In this document: positions 42,344-52,081 of the stretch, piece by piece
Position numbering within the stretch: position 1 is the first letter of the stretch
How the letters are laid out: each line of letters starts with the position of its first letter
Source: Roseiarcus sp963737365
GTDB lineage: Bacteria > Pseudomonadota > Alphaproteobacteria > Rhizobiales > Beijerinckiaceae
Direction: 5' to 3'
Assembly (NCBI GenBank): GCA_963737365.1
Contig: CAVTSD010000001.1
Location: 1,807,117 to 1,871,116, forward strand
Length of the DNA stretch: 64,000 bases
Made by a program: the position numbers and the translations under genes
Notes under the pieces: generated by a model
Database searches by the model: none
Told to the model about the DNA's origin: nothing
The model's input: only the letters and a program-made list of their open reading frames with translations

Positions 42344-43939
42344 GTGACGCGGAATTTCGAGTTTCCTGGCCGGTCTCTGGCCGTGGGCCGACGGGGCATG
42401 GCGGCGACCTCGCATGCCGCCGCGACTCTGGCGGCAGTCGATGCGCTACGCGACGGGGGCAATGCGATCGACGCGGCCGTCACGGCATGCGCCGTCCAAT
42501 GTGTCGTCGAAGCGGGTTCGACGGGCATTGGCGGCGACTGCTTCGTGCAATTGTCGAAACGCGGCTCCACCGACGTCATCGCCTACAATGGCTCAGGGCG
42601 CGCGCCCATGGCGGCGACGCCGGAATGGTATGAACGCCACGGCTTGACGACGATCGATCGCCATTCGCCGCACGCCGTCACCATTCCCGGCGCAGTGGAG
42701 GCCTGGTCAAGGCTGATCAGGGATCATGGCCGCCGGCCGCTCAAAGCCGCGCTCGAGCCTGCGATCGATTTGGCGCGCGGCGGATATGCGATTTCGCCCC
42801 GCGTCGCCTACGACATCGCCAAGCAGCGCGACATTCTGCGCCGCGATCCGACAGCGAGACGCACCTTCCTGACCGACGGCGAAGCGCCGAGTGTCGGCGC
42901 GGTGCAGCGTCAGCCCGAACTTGCCGACACGCTCGAAGCGATTGGCCGAGAAGGGCCGGCGGCTTTCTATCGCGGGCCGATCGTCGAAGACATGGTCGCC
43001 TATCTCCAGAGCATCGGCGGATTGCATAGCCGGGATGATTTCGCGCGCGCAAAGGGCGAGTATATGAAGCCGATCACGACGGAGTTTCGTGGACGGACGA
43101 TCTACGAGTGCCCGCCGAACGGACAGGGCGTCATCGCGCTCACCATCCTGAACATTCTGTCACGCTTCAAGGCGAAGCCGGATCCGCTCGACATCGACAA
43201 CCTTCATGTCGAGATCGAAGCCTCGCGCCTCGCCTACGCCGCGCGCGACGCGTTTCTCGGTGATCCGGCGCACGGCGAAGTCGCGGTCGACACCCTCTTG
43301 TCCGACCGGCTGGCTGACGAATTGGCGGCGAAGATCGACCTTTCGCATGCGATCGAAGATCTGCCCTCGTTCGTCGGCGCCGAGCACACGGACACTGTCT
43401 ACATCGCCGTTGTCGACGAGGAGCGCAACGCGGTCAGCTTCATCAATTCGCTTTTCAACACGTACGGCAGCGGGCTCATGAGTTCGAAAACGGGCGTCGT
43501 GTTCCAGAATTGGGGGCAGGGCTTCGTTTTGACGCCCGGCCATCCCAATCAGATTGGGCCGGGCAAGCGGCCGTTGCACACCATAATCCCTGGCATGGCC
43601 GCCGAGAACGGCCGCGTCTGCATGCCGTTCGGCGTCATGGGCGGCCAATACCAGGCGTTGGGTCACGCGCATCTGCTCGCCAAGCTCTTCGATCATAGGA
43701 TGGACCTGCAGAGTGCAATCGACCTGCCGCGGATGTTTCCGCTGCCGGGCGCGAACATCGTCGAAATGGAGCAACGCCTGCTTGATCTTCATGGGGCAGC
43801 GCTCGAAGCACGCGGCTTCGTCGTACAGCCGCCTGCGTGGCCCATCGGCGGCGCGCAAGCCATCTGGATCGATTGGGAGCGCGGGACCTTGCTCGGCGGT
43901 TCGGATCCACGCAAGGACGGCTGGGCGCTGGGAATCTGA
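42344..43939 (+). CDS. Gamma-glutamyltransferase-family protein
   Basis: This Ntn-hydrolase of about 531 residues shows the N-terminal MAATSHAAATLAAVDALRDGGNAIDAAV block, IGGDCFVQL, and the self-cleavage site with the nucleophilic Thr in HTDTVYIAVVD. NSLFNTYGSGLMS follows in the small subunit. Family members cleave glutathione or related gamma-glutamyl amides, but this subgroup has several unproven substrates. No signal peptide is evident, so it may be cytoplasmic. GTG 42344 was chosen because a purine-rich site precedes it; an upstream TTG at 42284 gives a non-conserved lead. Confidence 0.85.
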   Translation: MTRNFEFPGRSLAVGRRGMAATSHAAATLAAVDALRDGGNAIDAAVTACAVQCVVEAGSTGIGGDCFVQLSKRGSTDVIAYNGSGRAPMAATPEWYERHGLTTIDRHSPHAVTIPGAVEAWSRLIRDHGRRPLKAALEPAIDLARGGYAISPRVAYDIAKQRDILRRDPTARRTFLTDGEAPSVGAVQRQPELADTLEAIGREGPAAFYRGPIVEDMVAYLQSIGGLHSRDDFARAKGEYMKPITTEFRGRTIYECPPNGQGVIALTILNILSRFKAKPDPLDIDNLHVEIEASRLAYAARDAFLGDPAHGEVAVDTLLSDRLADELAAKIDLSHAIEDLPSFVGAEHTDTVYIAVVDEERNAVSFINSLFNTYGSGLMSSKTGVVFQNWGQGFVLTPGHPNQIGPGKRPLHTIIPGMAAENGRVCMPFGVMGGQYQALGHAHLLAKLFDHRMDLQSAIDLPRMFPLPGANIVEMEQRLLDLHGAALEARGFVVQPPAWPIGGAQAIWIDWERGTLLGGSDPRKDGWALGI

Positions 43940-44060
43940 ACGGGCGACGCGATCCACGGGAAACCGCCGAGCCGTGAGCCAGGCGGGGGCGTGACGCTCG
44001 TTGCTTCGCTCGCTCGAGACCGGCTTCAGGTCAGGCCAATTTTTGTGATAGGTGTGAACC

Positions 44061-45489
44061 ATGAACTCTGATGCACAGCTCTTCATTGACGGGCAATGGC
44101 GCGCCGGCCGCGGCGGCCAGGCGCCGGTGCTCAATCCAGCGAACGAGGAGGCGATCGGCTCGCACGCCGTCGCCGACAAGGCCGACCTCGACGATGCCGT
44201 GGCGGCGGCTGTGCGCGGATTCGAGAAATGGCGCAAAACCTCGGCCTTTGAGCGGTCGAAGCTCATGCGTCGGGCGGCCGAACTTTTGCGCGAGCGCAAT
44301 GAGAGCGTCGCGCGCGCCATGACCTTGGAGCAGGGCAAGCCTCTTGCCGAATTCGAGGATGGAGGCCGCCGCCGGCGCCGACATTATCGACTGGCTGGCG
44401 GAGGAGGGTCGACGCGCTTATGGCCGCATCGTCCCCGGGCGCGCCCCCAACGTCAGCCAGATGGTCATCAAGGAGCCGGTCGGCCCGGTCGCCGCGTTCT
44501 CGCCCTGGAATTTCCCGATCAATCAGTCGGTGCGGAAGATTTCCGCGGCGCTTGCGGCGGGGTGCTCGATCATCATCAAGGGTCCGGAGGATACGCCGAT
44601 CAGTTGCGCCGCGCTCGTCGCCGTTTTCGCCGACGCGGGCCTGCCGCCTGGCGTGCTCAATCTCGTGTTCGGCGACCCGGCGAAGATCAGCGCCTACCTC
44701 ATTCCGCATCCGGCGATCAGAAAAATCTCATTCACCGGCTCGACTGCGGTCGGCAAGCAGCTTGCCTCGCTCGCCGGTCTCCACATGAAGCGGGTGACAA
44801 TGGAGCTTGGCGGCCATGCGCCGGCAATCGTGTTCGAAGACGCTGACGTCGACCGCGCCATCAAAGTTCTTGTTCCGTCGAAGTTCCGTAACGCTGGCCA
44901 GGTTTGCGTCGCGCCCACGCGGTTCCTCGTGCACGAGAGCGTCTATCCCAAATTTGTCGATGGCTTCGTCAAAGCCGCGAAGGCGATCAAGGTCGGCGAC
45001 GGGCTCGAAGACGGCGTGACGATGGGCCCCGTGGCCCACGCCCGCCGCCTGGACGCGATGGAAGCGCTGACGGCGGACGCCGTTTCGCACGGCGCGAATG
45101 TCGCGTGCGGCGGTGAGCGCATTGGCAACCGCGGCTATTTCTTTGCCCCGACCGTGCTGACGGACGTTCCGATGGGCGCGCGGGTCATGAACGAGGAGCC
45201 GTTCGGCCCGATCGCCATCATGAGCCATTTCAACAAATATGAAGACGCGATCGGCGAGGCCAATCGGCTCGACTATGGGCTTGCGGCTTACGCCTATACG
45301 AAGTCAGCGAAGACGATGGCGGACGTCGGCCGGGACGTCGAAAGCGGAATGGTCTCGATCAACCACCACGGGCTCGCGTTGCCGGAATTGCCGTTCGGCG
45401 GGGTCAAGGATTCCGGCTACGGCTCGGAAGGAGGCTCCGAGGCGCTCGAAGCCTATCTCAACCCGAAGCTCGTCACCCAGATGACGTGA
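44061..45489 (+). pseudogene. NAD-dependent aldehyde dehydrogenase (succinate-semialdehyde type), one-base frameshift
   Basis: The N-terminal frame (from MNSDAQLFIDGQWRAG) runs in family register to GKPLAE near 44350. Homology then continues in the +1 frame (MEAAAGADIIDWLAEEGRRA) to the stop at 45489. Removing one T of the ATTC at 44351-44354 would restore a continuous protein of about 475 residues. Downstream, the catalytic Glu region MELGGHAP and the catalytic Cys in GQVCVAP are intact. The lesion is either recent or a sequencing error. It lies between the gamma-glutamyltransferase and the TIM-barrel genes. Confidence 0.85.
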
Positions 45490-45557
45490 CCCGGCCTTCT
45501 GCGATGACGTTGCGCTGTGGGGCGTGCGGCGGTCCGAGCGTCAGGTGAGGATGAGCC

Positions 45558-46364
45558 GTGAGACCGAGATTTTCGCTCGCGCATTTGACCGTGATCCGCC
45601 TCAGCCCCCCGCTGGTGATCGAGGCCGCCGCCCGCACTGGATATGACACGGTTGGCTTGCGTCTGATCGGGGGAACGGACACAACGCCCGCCTATCCGCT
45701 GATGGACGACAAGCCGTTGATGCGGGCGACCAAGGCCGCCATGGCGGCGACGGGCGTTGGCGTGCTCGATATCGAGTTCGTCAGGATCACCCCCGAGATC
45801 GACGTCTCTTCGCTCGAGCCCTTCGCGGCGGCCGGCGCGGAGCTCGGCGCGAGATACATGATCACGGCCGCGTACGACCCCGATCTCAGCCGGTTCACGG
45901 AGCGGCTCGCGGCGGTCGGCGACCTGGCTTCGCAATACGGACTGCGCGCGCTGCTCGAGTTTTTTCCTTGGACAGTGGTCCCGGATCTCAGCGCAGCACT
46001 GAAAATCGTCGAGGCGGCGGAGCGGCCCGACCTCGGAATCTTGGTGGATACGCTTCACTTCAACCGATCGGCGAGCGCGTTCGATGACCTCGATCGGATT
46101 TCCCCATCGCGTCTGCCCTTCGTCCATGTGGCCGACGCGCCCGTGCAGGCGAGCTATACGACCGAAGAGCTCCTGCACGCCGGCCGCGTTGAGCGTCTGC
46201 CGCCCGGCGAGGGCGGCATCGATATCAAGCGCATACTGAGCCATATGCCCCAGGACATCCCGGTGGCGTTGGAGGTTCCCATGACGGCGGCGGCCGGGGC
46301 GCAAGGCGAAGAGGCGGTTGCGCTTCGCGTGCGTCAGGCGGCGGAGCGGTTGTTCGCGACCTGA
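45558..46364 (+). CDS. Sugar-phosphate isomerase/epimerase-like TIM-barrel protein
   Basis: This 268-residue protein is of the xylose-isomerase-like TIM-barrel superfamily (AP endonuclease family 2). It shows YDTVGLRL, the metal-binding Glu in ALLEFFPW, the DTLHFNRS strand, and FVHVADAP with the conserved His. Such proteins isomerise or epimerise sugars or related acids. The start is GTG 45558 after a GAGGATGAG site. It ends 15 bases from the convergent poxB end. Confidence 0.75.
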   Translation: MRPRFSLAHLTVIRLSPPLVIEAAARTGYDTVGLRLIGGTDTTPAYPLMDDKPLMRATKAAMAATGVGVLDIEFVRITPEIDVSSLEPFAAAGAELGARYMITAAYDPDLSRFTERLAAVGDLASQYGLRALLEFFPWTVVPDLSAALKIVEAAERPDLGILVDTLHFNRSASAFDDLDRISPSRLPFVHVADAPVQASYTTEELLHAGRVERLPPGEGGIDIKRILSHMPQDIPVALEVPMTAAAGAQGEEAVALRVRQAAERLFAT

Positions 46365-46379
46365 GGTGCTTCGCTCGCG

Positions 46380-48107
46380 CTACCTGCGCAAGTTCGTGCG
46401 CGCGAGTTCGACGATCTCGTCGCCGCGCCCGCTCAGGATCGCCTTCAGCATATAGAGCGAGAAGCCCTTCGCCATCTCGGCGGTGATGGCCGGCGGCATG
46501 GCGAGCTCCTCGCGCGCCACCACCGCGTCAACCACGACGGGGCCGGGATGAGCAAGCGCTTCGGCGACGCCCGCCTCGACGTCCTCGGGGTCCTCGATGC
46601 GAATGCCCTTGATGCCGATCGCTTCCGCCATCTGAGCGAAATTCGGGTTGACGAGTTCGGTCCCGGTCGGGAGGAAGCCGGCCGATTTCTGCTCAAGCTC
46701 GATGAACCCGAGCGCGCCGTTGTTGAAGACGAACACCTTCACCGGCAGCTTGAGCTGGTTGAGGCTCAGGAGATCGCCCATCAGCATGGTGAAGCCGCCG
46801 TCGCCGGAGAGCGAGATCACCTGCCGACCTGGCGAAGCGGCTTGCGCGCCGATGGCCTGCGGCATCGCATTGGCCATCGAGCCGTGCCAGTACGAGCCGA
46901 TCAGCCGGCGCTTGCCGTTCATCGCGAGATAGCGAGCGGCCCAGACGATCGGCAATCCGACGTCGGGCATGAAAATGGCGTCGTCGGCCGCCTTCTCATT
47001 GATGACGCGCACGAGGTGCTGCGGATGCAGCCGGCCGCCCGGCCTGCCGGTCGCGAGTTCGTCCAGGCTCTTGCGGGCGTTGACGTAGTGCGCGCGCGCC
47101 TTGTCGAGATGACGCCGGTCGCTCTTGACCTTGATGCGGGACATGAGCGCGCGCATTGTCGGGCCGACCTGCCCGACAATGCCAAGGTCGACGTTGACAC
47201 GGCGCCCGATCGCTTGCGGTCGAATATCGACCTGAGCGATGCGCGCCTCGGTCGGATAGAAGGGTCGATAGGGAAAATCCGTGCCGAGCATCAGGAGCGC
47301 GTCGCAGGATTCCATCGCGTAATAGCCGGAGGAGAAGCCGATCAGGCCGGTCATGCCGACGTCATAAGGATTGTCCCACTCGACGTGGTCCTTGCCGCCC
47401 ATGGCGTGAACGATCGGCGCCTTCACCGCCTCGGCGAATTGCATGAGTTCAGCGTGCGAGCCGGCGCAGCCGCTGCCGCAGAGAAGCGTGACGCGCTCGG
47501 CCATATCGATGAACTGCGCGAGCTCGCCGAGCGCATCGTCGGACGGCGTGATGACGGGCTCGGCCGGCGCCAGCCCTGCGAGTTTTGGCGCAGGCGCCGC
47601 AATAGCGGGTTTCAGCGCCACGTCGCCGGGGACGACGACAACGCTCACGCAGCGTTCCACGATGGACCGCCGCACCGCAATCTCGAGCACACGCGGCATC
47701 TGGTCGGGCGTCGAAACGAGTTCGCAATAGCTCGAACATTCCTGGAAGAGGCGCTCGGGATGCGTCTCCTGGAAGAAGTGCGAACCGATCTCCGCCGAGG
47801 GGATCTGCGCCGCGATCGCCACCACCGGCACCCGGGTGCGCTGGCAGTCGAAAAGACCGTTGATGAGGTGCAGATTGCCCGGACCGCAGCTTCCGGCGCA
47901 GACGGCGAGGTTGCCGCTGATATGGGCGTCGGCGCCGGCGGCGAAGGCCGCGACCTCTTCGTGGCGGACGTGCATCCATTGCATCCCGCCGTGCCGACGC
48001 ATGGCGTCGGTAAAACCGTTCAGACTGTCGCCGACGACGCCATAAACGCGCTTCACGCCGGCTGCTGCGAGAACCTCGACCATCTGGTCCGCGACGGTTT
48101 TGGCCAT
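46380..48107 (-). CDS. poxB: Pyruvate dehydrogenase (quinone)/pyruvate oxidase-like
   Basis: This 575-residue thiamine-diphosphate flavoenzyme starts MAKTVADQMVEVLAAAGVKR. It has the catalytic Glu region MHVRHEEVAAFAAGADA, VVPGDVALKP, and the TPP-binding GDGGFTMLMGDLLSLNQLKL with the closing FNN. In family members, pyruvate is decarboxylated to acetate with electrons passed to quinones; the C-terminal membrane-binding helix is less clear here. The start at 48107 has GGAGGAAA upstream. It is divergent from the acetolactate-synthase-like gene, about 170 bases apart. Confidence 0.87.
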   Translation of the reverse strand: MAKTVADQMVEVLAAAGVKRVYGVVGDSLNGFTDAMRRHGGMQWMHVRHEEVAAFAAGADAHISGNLAVCAGSCGPGNLHLINGLFDCQRTRVPVVAIAAQIPSAEIGSHFFQETHPERLFQECSSYCELVSTPDQMPRVLEIAVRRSIVERCVSVVVVPGDVALKPAIAAPAPKLAGLAPAEPVITPSDDALGELAQFIDMAERVTLLCGSGCAGSHAELMQFAEAVKAPIVHAMGGKDHVEWDNPYDVGMTGLIGFSSGYYAMESCDALLMLGTDFPYRPFYPTEARIAQVDIRPQAIGRRVNVDLGIVGQVGPTMRALMSRIKVKSDRRHLDKARAHYVNARKSLDELATGRPGGRLHPQHLVRVINEKAADDAIFMPDVGLPIVWAARYLAMNGKRRLIGSYWHGSMANAMPQAIGAQAASPGRQVISLSGDGGFTMLMGDLLSLNQLKLPVKVFVFNNGALGFIELEQKSAGFLPTGTELVNPNFAQMAEAIGIKGIRIEDPEDVEAGVAEALAHPGPVVVDAVVAREELAMPPAITAEMAKGFSLYMLKAILSGRGDEIVELARTNLRR

Positions 48108-48275
48108 GGTTTCCTCCATGCATCTCGGGCGGGATCGACGATAGACCAAATGGGCCGAGGAAGGATAGGCTGCGCGGCTTTACATAGGCTCTCCGTTGCT
48201 TGGCGAGCGCATTTGCTGATCTTGTTGGAATGCGCGAGCGTGCGTGGAGACTTGTCCTAAAGGAGCGCGCGTCCC

Positions 48276-49925
48276 ATGAACGGCGCCGAACTCATGGTTT
48301 CCGCGCTCGAGAACGAGGGCGTGCGGCGGATCTTCGGGGTTCCCGGCGAAGAGAACCTCGACGTGGTCGAGGCGCTGCGCCGCTCGACAATCGAGCTTGT
48401 GCTGACCCGTCACGAGCAGGCGGCGGCTTTCATGGCGGCGACGCACGGGCGGCTCACCGGCAAGCCTGGGGTTTGTATCACGACGCTTGGCCCCGGCGCG
48501 CTCAATCTCACTACCGGCGCGGCCTATGCGCTGCTCGGCGCCATGCCGATGGTGATGATCACCGGGCAGAAGGGAATCTTAAGCCGCAAGCAGGCTAGCT
48601 TTCAGATCGTCGACATCGTCGCGGCGATGACGCCGCTGACCAAGATGGCGGATCAGATCGTGAGCGCCGCGACCCTTCCGACCATGGTGCGGGAAGCGTT
48701 CCGCGTCGCGCAGCTTGAGCGGCCGGGTCCCGTTCATCTCGAATTGCCGGAAGACATCGCACACGCGGCGGCGCCCGACATGGGCTCGATCCCGCCCCAC
48801 CCGATCGACCTGCCGATCGCCTCCAGCGCCGCGCTCGACCGGGCGGCTGAGCTTATCGCGAAGGCGGAGCGGCCGCTGATCATGCTCGGCGCCGCCGCGA
48901 GCCGGCCGCGGCTTTCCGACGCGCTGTCCGAGTTCGTTAGGCGGGTCCAGATTCCGTTCTTCAATACACAGATGGGGAAGGGCGCCGTCACCGGCGAGTC
49001 CCACCTCTATATGGGCACTGCGGCGCTCACGGAGCGCGACTATGTCCATCGCGCGATCGATCGAGCGGATCTCATCATCGCCATCGGCCACGACACGGTG
49101 GAGAAGCCGCCGTTCCTCATGGGCCCGGGCGGACCGACTGTGCTGCATGTCGGCTATCTGCCGGCTACGGTCGAGGAGGTGTTCTTTCCGCAAGCCGAGC
49201 TCATCGGCGACGTGGGGCCGAGCCTCACGCTGCTTGCCGATCGGCTCGAACACAAGCTGCCGAAAGCGAAGGCGCTTCTTCCGCTGCGCGAAGACATTCT
49301 CGCGCATATCGCAGACCGGGCGGAGGAGAGCCGCTATCCGCCGACGCCGCAGCGGATCGTTCACGACGTGCGCCAGGCGATGCCGGAGAACGGGATCGTT
49401 TGCCTCGACAACGGCATGTACAAGATCTGGTTCGCCCGCAACTACCGCACCCATGTCGCGAACACGCTGCTCCTCGACAATGCGCTCGCCACGATGGGCG
49501 CTGGGCTGCCCTCGGCGATCATGGCCGCGTGTCTCAATCCGAACCGACGCGTGCTCGCCGTCTGCGGCGACGGCGGCTTCATGATGAATTCGCAGGAGCT
49601 CGAGACGGCGGTTAGGCTCAAGCTCAATCTTGTCGTTCTGGTGCTTGAGGACCACGCCTACGGCATGATCCGCTGGAAGCAGGCGGTGGACGGGTTCCCG
49701 GACTACGGCATGACCTTCGGCAATCCCGACTTCGTCGCCTATGCAAGGGCCTATGGCGCAAAGAGCAGCCGGGTGGAGAGCGCCGATGGGCTCGCGCCCG
49801 CGCTCGAAGCGGCCTTTGCAGGCGGCGGCGTGCATCTCGTGTCGACGCCGATCGACTATTCCGAGAACAAGCGGGTCCTGGTCGAGGAGTTGCGCGCGCA
49901 AGGCGCGACGATCGACGCCGATTGA
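48276..49925 (+). CDS. Acetolactate-synthase-like thiamine-diphosphate enzyme
   Basis: This 549-residue TPP enzyme of the acetohydroxyacid synthase group has the catalytic Glu in VLTRHEQAAAFMA and the FAD-like domain around MLGAAASRPRL. It also has GDGGFMMNSQELETAVRLKL with AYGMIRWKQ after the metal site. The metal-site Asn-rich segment usual in IlvB is VLEDHAYGM here. That, with the missing small-subunit gene, points to a catabolic or specialised acetolactate synthase. It is divergent from poxB. Confidence 0.8.
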   Translation: MNGAELMVSALENEGVRRIFGVPGEENLDVVEALRRSTIELVLTRHEQAAAFMAATHGRLTGKPGVCITTLGPGALNLTTGAAYALLGAMPMVMITGQKGILSRKQASFQIVDIVAAMTPLTKMADQIVSAATLPTMVREAFRVAQLERPGPVHLELPEDIAHAAAPDMGSIPPHPIDLPIASSAALDRAAELIAKAERPLIMLGAAASRPRLSDALSEFVRRVQIPFFNTQMGKGAVTGESHLYMGTAALTERDYVHRAIDRADLIIAIGHDTVEKPPFLMGPGGPTVLHVGYLPATVEEVFFPQAELIGDVGPSLTLLADRLEHKLPKAKALLPLREDILAHIADRAEESRYPPTPQRIVHDVRQAMPENGIVCLDNGMYKIWFARNYRTHVANTLLLDNALATMGAGLPSAIMAACLNPNRRVLAVCGDGGFMMNSQELETAVRLKLNLVVLVLEDHAYGMIRWKQAVDGFPDYGMTFGNPDFVAYARAYGAKSSRVESADGLAPALEAAFAGGGVHLVSTPIDYSENKRVLVEELRAQGATIDAD

Positions 49926-49952
49926 TCAAAGCACCGTCAGTTGCGTCCAGTC

Positions 49953-50165
49953 TTAGAAATCCACTTCGAGCCGTAGCTTGGCGAGCTGGCGCGGGAATTG
50001 GTCGAAGTCGATGCGGCCCGCGGGCGTCTGTGCGAGGAAGGCGGCCGAGAGATCGATCTTGTCGTTAATCTGGTAGTGGAACGTCGGCACAAGGGCGACG
50101 CGCTGTCGACGTGTTCCAGGGTTCGTGGACGCGGCGCCGAGGACGAGCAAGATTGTCGCGCGCAT
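49953..50165 (-). pseudogene. Outer-membrane beta-barrel remnant with internal deletion
   Basis: The 70 residues join a signal-peptide-like start (MRATILLVLGAAS) directly to what looks like the last three strands of a beta barrel (VALVPTFHYQINDKIDLSAA ... LRLEVDF), ending in Phe as outer-membrane proteins do. The middle of the barrel is missing. It lies next to the truncated binding-protein gene on the same strand. Confidence 0.55.
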
Positions 50166-50373
50166 CAATCCAGTCCCCCGCAAGAGCTAAAAAGCGCGCG
50201 ATCCAGCTCGCGGGCGGCGCTGTAGTCGACGTCCTCCTCCGGCTGCTCTCGGCGCCTTTCCTATCCGCCAATGCAGAGCCTGCACGTCGCCGCTCTCGTG
50301 GCGCGGCCATGGCGCACTTTCGCTCTCTCAGCCCCAGAACTCCTCGCAAGTGTTCTCGGCGATTACGGGCCGC

Positions 50374-51255
50374 CTGGAATTGTTTGGCGAAAGGGCGCGT
50401 GCCGTCGTTGGCGTCCCAATAGAAGCCAGTGCAAATCGTCGCGCCTTGAACAATTTCGAGCCCGAGCGAGGGGACGTTGGTCACATTGAGCGACAGGCTT
50501 GCAAGCTTCTGCTTGTCCGCTAGGCCGAATTCATGGGCTTGCTTCAGGCAATTGCTGGTATCGCCGCCGGCATTCGCTAGGGCTACGACATCGGCGCCGG
50601 AATTCTGAGCCTGAAGGACGAAGGACGAGAAATCGGGCGTGTTGATCGGATGACGGACCGATCCGACAACGTCCCCGCCCGCAGCCTTAACAGCGCCGGC
50701 GCAGTTGGCTTCGATATCTTTGCCGAAGGCATAGTCGGCAGTGATGAAGAACCATTTTTTGCCGCCCGCTTCGGTCAGAGCCTTTCCTAAGCCCGCACCC
50801 CAGGCGTATGTGTCGTAGGTCCAGTGGACAAAATTGCGGGAGCATTTCGGGCCTGTCAGCACCGATGATCCGGCGCCCGAGCCGATCACGGCTCTGTTCT
50901 TCTCTTCGCAAACCGCAAGAACCGCCAGCGCGACGGCCGAGTTCGGCAGATCCATGATCACGCCGACATTCTCGGCATCGATCCACGGGGCGATGGCTGA
51001 ACCGATGTCGGGCTTGTTTTGATGATCTGCGTACACGATCTCGATTGGCACCCCCATCTTGGCTAAAAAGTCGTCGACCGCGAGCCGAGCCGCGACAACC
51101 GAGCCAATTCCTTGGTAGTCCGAATAGACACTCGACATGTCGTTCATGATGCCGATCTCGGTCGGTTGAGCGTCCTCGGCCCATCCCGACCGCGGCGCGA
51201 GCGCGAGTCCGGACACCAGAATTTGCCGCCGATCCGGCGCGCTGAGCATTCTCAT
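50374..51255 (-). pseudogene. ABC-transporter substrate-binding protein (branched-chain amino-acid type), C-terminally truncated
   Basis: From a good start at 51255 (GGAGGAACGA site) the frame encodes a signal-like N terminus, then TEIGIMNDMSSVYSDYQG, AARLAVDDFLAKMG and FVHWTYDTYAWGAG of a periplasmic binding protein of the LivJ class. Family resemblance ends near FYWDANDGTRPFAKQ (50374). The frame continues to 50065 with arginine-rich noise. About the last quarter of the protein is missing, consistent with a deletion joining it to other remnants. Confidence 0.75.
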
Positions 51256-51386
51256 TCGTTCCTCCCTCAACGCGTTAGGCGTCTCGACCGCGCGCATCGC
51301 ATCCGAAGGATGTGGAGCAAGCGTGGGCGAGTCACAACCGTTTGATATCGGGCCACAGCGGTATTTACTCCGACGCGCGGACAACC

Positions 51387-51672
51387 ATGCCCTCCCTCGC
51401 TATCGTTTGCCTCACGAAGGAGACGGTTGAGACCCTCTATCTCCTCGGGGAGCAGGATCGCCTCGACGGCGTCCCGGGTTATGCGGTCAGGCGCCTCAAG
51501 TCCGGCGCGAAAAACCGCGTGTCTCAGCGTTCACATCCGCAGCCATTCCGAAGATGCTTGCTCTTGAGCCTGATCTCGTCTTCACCTTCTCGGATCTTCA
51601 AGCTGAGATTGCAGCCGAATTGATCCGCTTCGGTGTCGCGGTTCACGCCTTCAATCAGCGGGGCATCGCGGG
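51387..51672 (+). pseudogene. BtuF-like metal/cobalamin ABC binding-protein fragment, frameshifted
   Basis: MPSLAIVCLTKETVETLYLL and EQDRLDGVPGYAV read in one frame. KMLALEPDLVFTFSDLQAE and GVAVHAFNQRGIAG read in another. The slip lies in the A-run at 51510-51514. This order matches the N-terminal part of helical-backbone ABC binding proteins for cobalamin or siderophores. The remaining two thirds are absent. Confidence 0.65.
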
Positions 51673-52081
51673 CAATCCGACGCCACCGTTACGACGAGCC
51701 GAAATGCCCGCTCAAGATCGACTCCAGCCCTCTCCGTCGCGAAACAGCAGCGAACACCCGCCCGCCTGCCCGACGGGTCAAGCCGACCCCAAGCCTCCGT
51801 TGGAGGTTGAACCGCTGTACCACGGCCCACCCCGTTGCGGTTGAAGGCCGAGCGCGATGGAACGCCTAGAGCGCTTCAGCTTCATCAATTGATCGCGCGC
51901 GCCCACGACGCTTTCTATCTGTCTCGAGGGCGGGCGCTGCAGCCCTAAAATTCGTTATGGTTCCGCTCCTTGAACTCCGTCACCGCGTCCGCGGCGTTGG
52001 AGGATGGGTCATTGACGTGCGAAGACAAACCGGCTCTTCCAAACGCAGACACGTTTGTTGGACCATTTTCGGAGACGAGAA
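51673..52081. other. Gene-free interval after the BtuF-like fragment
   Basis: About 400 bases separate the fragment from the dioxygenase start. No frame resembles a family. The last part carries the ribosome site of the dioxygenase. No terminator or palindrome of note was seen. Confidence 0.4.

Noticed and set aside
48579..49901. Long minus-strand frame across the acetolactate-synthase-like gene
   Set aside because: It is fully antisense to a gene with clear TPP motifs and shows no motifs of its own.
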